From positions 40,242 through 104,241 of the forward strand of contig JBCCHB010000041.1 in assembly GCA_039028975.1 (NCBI GenBank): DNA of 64,000 nucleotides, read 5' to 3'. The DNA comes from JAHBNG01 sp039028975 (GTDB lineage: Bacteria > Chloroflexota > Anaerolineae > Caldilineales > Caldilineaceae). Every line of letters begins with the position of its first letter. Within the stretch, counting starts at the first letter, position 1. The notes below the pieces were generated by a model that saw only the letters and a program-made list of their open reading frames with translations, was not told the origin of the DNA and did no database searches. Below, in pieces: positions 62,701 through 64,000 of the stretch. Position numbers and translations under genes: made by a program.

Positions 62701-64000
62701 TACAGGTCTCTCTCGTCTACCAGATGGCACCGACACTGATGATAACAACAGCGATTTCGCCCCTGCCTGTATCACGCCTGGGGAAGCAAACACAACCCAG
62801 AATACCAACTGCGGTCCCCCAGATGTGATGCTAGCGGTAAGTCCACTCGTCACTGAGGGTGAGCAAATCGTCATCACAGCTACGCTAGATATAACGTCCA
62901 GTCAGGATATTACCGTCAGCCTGCACTTTACGGATATCGCGACAACTGCTGGCGTAGATTATGCAGCAACAGCCCCTGCCGAAATAATTGTACCTGCTGG
63001 CTCGATTAGTGCATGGATCCTTTTTGACGCAGTTGATGACAGCGACGTAGAGGGTGATGAATCATTCGAGGTAACCATCGGCGCAGTGGATGGTGCTATT
63101 GACATCAGCACACCACAGACGGTCACAATCATCGACAACGACCAGCCAACCGTCGATCTCTCTGTCAACCCAGATGTGCTAGAAGGCGACATGGGTACAA
63201 TCACCGCAACGTTGGATGTAAGTGCAACTTGGGACATCACCGTGACCCTGGCTTTTACTGACGATACGGCAACGAGCGGAGGCATCGACTATACCGAACC
63301 AGCCCCAGCCGAAATTGTCATTCCAGCTGGTGACTTGAGCGCCAGCATCTCCTTCACAACTATTGATGATGTCATCGTTGAAGGCGATGAAACTTTCGAC
63401 GTCTCCATCGTCGACGCGGTTAGTGCAATCGATTTTAGTAGTCCCCAAACCGTTACCATCCTTGACAATGATCAACCAACAGTTGACCTCACTGTTTCGT
63501 CTAGCGTGACGGAAGGTCAAAGTATAGAGGTGAGGACAACCCTCGACGTAACATATACAGACAATGTCACTGTAACCATTGTCTTCACAGACAATACTGC
63601 TATTGATGGTATCGACTATCTGGTAGGCGGTGCTGTTTCAGTGGTTATTCCAGCAGGGGCAAATGGTATCGGCTTTTTCATTAATACAGTCGATGATGTC
63701 AATATTGAAGGCGACGAGACCTTTGAAGTTGGTATTTTCCAGTCTATCGGAGCTACCTACAGCACGGCATCCCAAACAGTCACCATCATTGACAACGACG
63801 AACCCAATGTCGATCTAGTAACCAGCCCGGATGTGCAGGAAGGTAGCACGGGTGCCATCACGGCAACGCTGGACGTGAGCGTGACGTGGGATGTCACTGT
63901 AACTCTGGCCTTCACCGATTCTACAGCAATCAGTGGCGGCATCGACTATACTGAACCAACGCCCGCCGAAATCGTGATTCCAGCCGGAGACGTGAGTGCC
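59726..64000 (+). CDS. Giant secreted LamG/SdrD/Calx-beta surface protein, 3' truncated
   Basis: ATG 59726 has GAGG 6 bases upstream; the frame is open for all 1425 codons to the window end. A signal peptide (about 1-33) is followed by two LamG (concanavalin-like) domains (about 45-250 and 255-470, both starting 'HHWTFDE'), a GEVED-like domain (about 480-650, 'DWNGDGGFVGFEE'), two SdrD B-like repeats ('GDFVWDDLNQNGIQDGNE' and 'GYVFDDADGDAFFDLIE', about 650-870), a lamin-tail domain (about 870-1010, 'LVINEIDYNQPG') and at least four Calx-beta repeats ('VTIIDNDQP', from about 1030). LamG binds glycans, SdrD B and Calx-beta bind calcium, and lamin-tail domains are common in large exported proteins. 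It is a probable surface adhesin. Confidence 0.9.
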   Translation, partial: MVVLRLFANITFLSLVFLWTFQVANAEQDRLPLESSYSEAIASVAALPSPTHHWTFDEGIGTIAADTGTTGGVNGALLNGASWTAGVDGDALLLGATDATSTDDYVDLGTGVPLSTSMTIAMWVRLDVNSTTDSAMILDGPVSDRLSLDAERNADGDVVTIGYGPNGFDTTTSVLPLGEWTHLVLARQGANLDFYVNGTLEDTFSFPASVGRQFASIGDDDDGTITSIIGAIDDVIVYDGTKLDATQVQELYDSYSIDSIPEPNHHWTFDENGGNIANDTGTDTALPGTLTGSATWTTGVSGEAVLLTASDGPGIGNDAVDISGTDTANAPWTLSMWLRRDEASLSADVRIIDGTFTDILSEIDGTDNTGIHRLLASNGDFGYQFPIGEWIHFVWVADDSQIVGYANGVAVGTIGFSVAQEIRSFGNSGLGSDSSFIGAIDDVRRYDEDAFTAAQVQELYDSYGQGIHHDYGDLPDVDSSSGSAVTSPNYNTNSTGTVGASHIITPGLYLGAVVDDELEGQPSADSTADDVNGTINDEDGVSFSPLTAGETATITATVFNTTALDAILYAFIDWNGDGGFVGFEETISTTVPSGSFTTVVFDVDVPANADTSQQLGARFRLSSDVGLGPDGPASDGEVEDYLVSVAPPPLSIGDFVWDDLNQNGIQDGNEPGIDGVTVKLYNVAGSLIDSTSTAFDGSYSFTNLADGFYYVQVDVPTGYGITTPDLGGDDALDSDLDGLARTITFQILPGTGNNNTWDAGLFSTGPTKATVKGYVFDDADGDAFFDLIEVGIVGVSIDLIDASSPNNWTTVTTVDGSYIFTDVTPGIYTVQEIDPIGYASTTDNLVIITATAGTTTTVDFGDLFLADLVINEIDYNQPGADSADLIELRNNETISITLDNHVVQFINGTGPADYANIDLSGHVIEPGSYLVLCSDNTAVANCDIEFSASLQNGPDAVALLYHGVIVDTVSYDGDVPGYTEGTSTQPDPDTEFTGLSRLPDGTDTDDNNSDFAPACITPGEANTTQNTNCGPPDVMLAVSPLVTEGEQIVITATLDITSSQDITVSLHFTDIATTAGVDYAATAPAEIIVPAGSISAWILFDAVDDSDVEGDESFEVTIGAVDGAIDISTPQTVTIIDNDQPTVDLSVNPDVLEGDMGTITATLDVSATWDITVTLAFTDDTATSGGIDYTEPAPAEIVIPAGDLSASISFTTIDDVIVEGDETFDVSIVDAVSAIDFSSPQTVTILDNDQPTVDLTVSSSVTEGQSIEVRTTLDVTYTDNVTVTIVFTDNTAIDGIDYLVGGAVSVVIPAGANGIGFFINTVDDVNIEGDETFEVGIFQSIGATYSTASQTVTIIDNDEPNVDLVTSPDVQEGSTGAITATLDVSVTWDVTVTLAFTDSTAISGGIDYTEPTPAEIVIPAGDVSA

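Noticed and set aside
1..64000. tRNA, rRNA or CRISPR elements
   Set aside because: None was seen on either strand by eye; a dedicated scan could still find a divergent small RNA.

Overview
The window looks like a piece of a Chloroflexota (Anaerolineae-like) chromosome with roughly balanced base composition. The grounds are indirect: very large secreted RCC1 and tandem-cadherin-like proteins, Thr/Pro-rich linkers ending in an 'I-F-L/I-P-L' tail, a STAND/LuxR (MalT-like) regulator, a DUF2760-Hsp70-Hsp70 operon, a DUF4058 protein and CHAT/TPR/NB-ARC signalling genes. No rRNA, tRNA, CRISPR array or intact insertion sequence was seen.

Layout. (1) 1-7520 is a signalling region: the C-terminal part of a CHAT protease, a zinc-finger anti-sigma-like protein and its sigma factor, an unlisted 56-residue exported peptide gene with its own RBS and terminator, a TPR protein overlapping an NB-ARC ATPase, and a DJ-1-like/HTH-like pair. 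(2) 7521-21779 is a secreted-protein operon: two giant RCC1 proteins that end in dockerin-like modules, followed by a small protein that begins with a cohesin-like domain. (3) 21903-30716 is the most unusual part. It holds two near-identical 65/66-residue precursor-like peptides, each directly behind a secreted protein with the same C-terminal domain. These are followed by an HprK-type kinase, a C25 (gingipain-type) peptidase, an S26 signal-peptidase-like protein and a PqqD-like peptide-binding protein. I read this as a putative peptide-modification and export cassette without a recognisable cyclase or radical SAM enzyme. (4) 30717-36792 has a MITE-like element, a LysM surface protein with phased TGTCAC repeats upstream, and an adaptor plus two ABC ATPases without a permease. 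(5) 37181-55281 is mostly household or accessory: FtsK, a 7TM sensor-like protein, DUF2760 and two Hsp70 genes, DUF4058, an oxidoreductase and aldolase pair, a truncated globin, KtrA/KtrB potassium uptake and a HIT-like protein. (6) 55341-64000 has a MalT-like regulator, a 139-bp MITE with an 8-bp target duplication, a monooxygenase-like and membrane-protein pair, and the first 1425 codons of a giant LamG/SdrD/lamin-tail/Calx-beta surface protein that runs off the window.

How the parts may work together (inference): the cohesin and dockerin modules of region 2 could assemble a non-cellulosomal surface complex. The peptides of region 3 are linked by duplication to the C-terminal domain of surface proteins, and the kinase, PqqD and peptidases beside them could process and export them. 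In region 1 the CHAT protease next to an anti-sigma and sigma pair suggests proteolytic release of a sigma factor.
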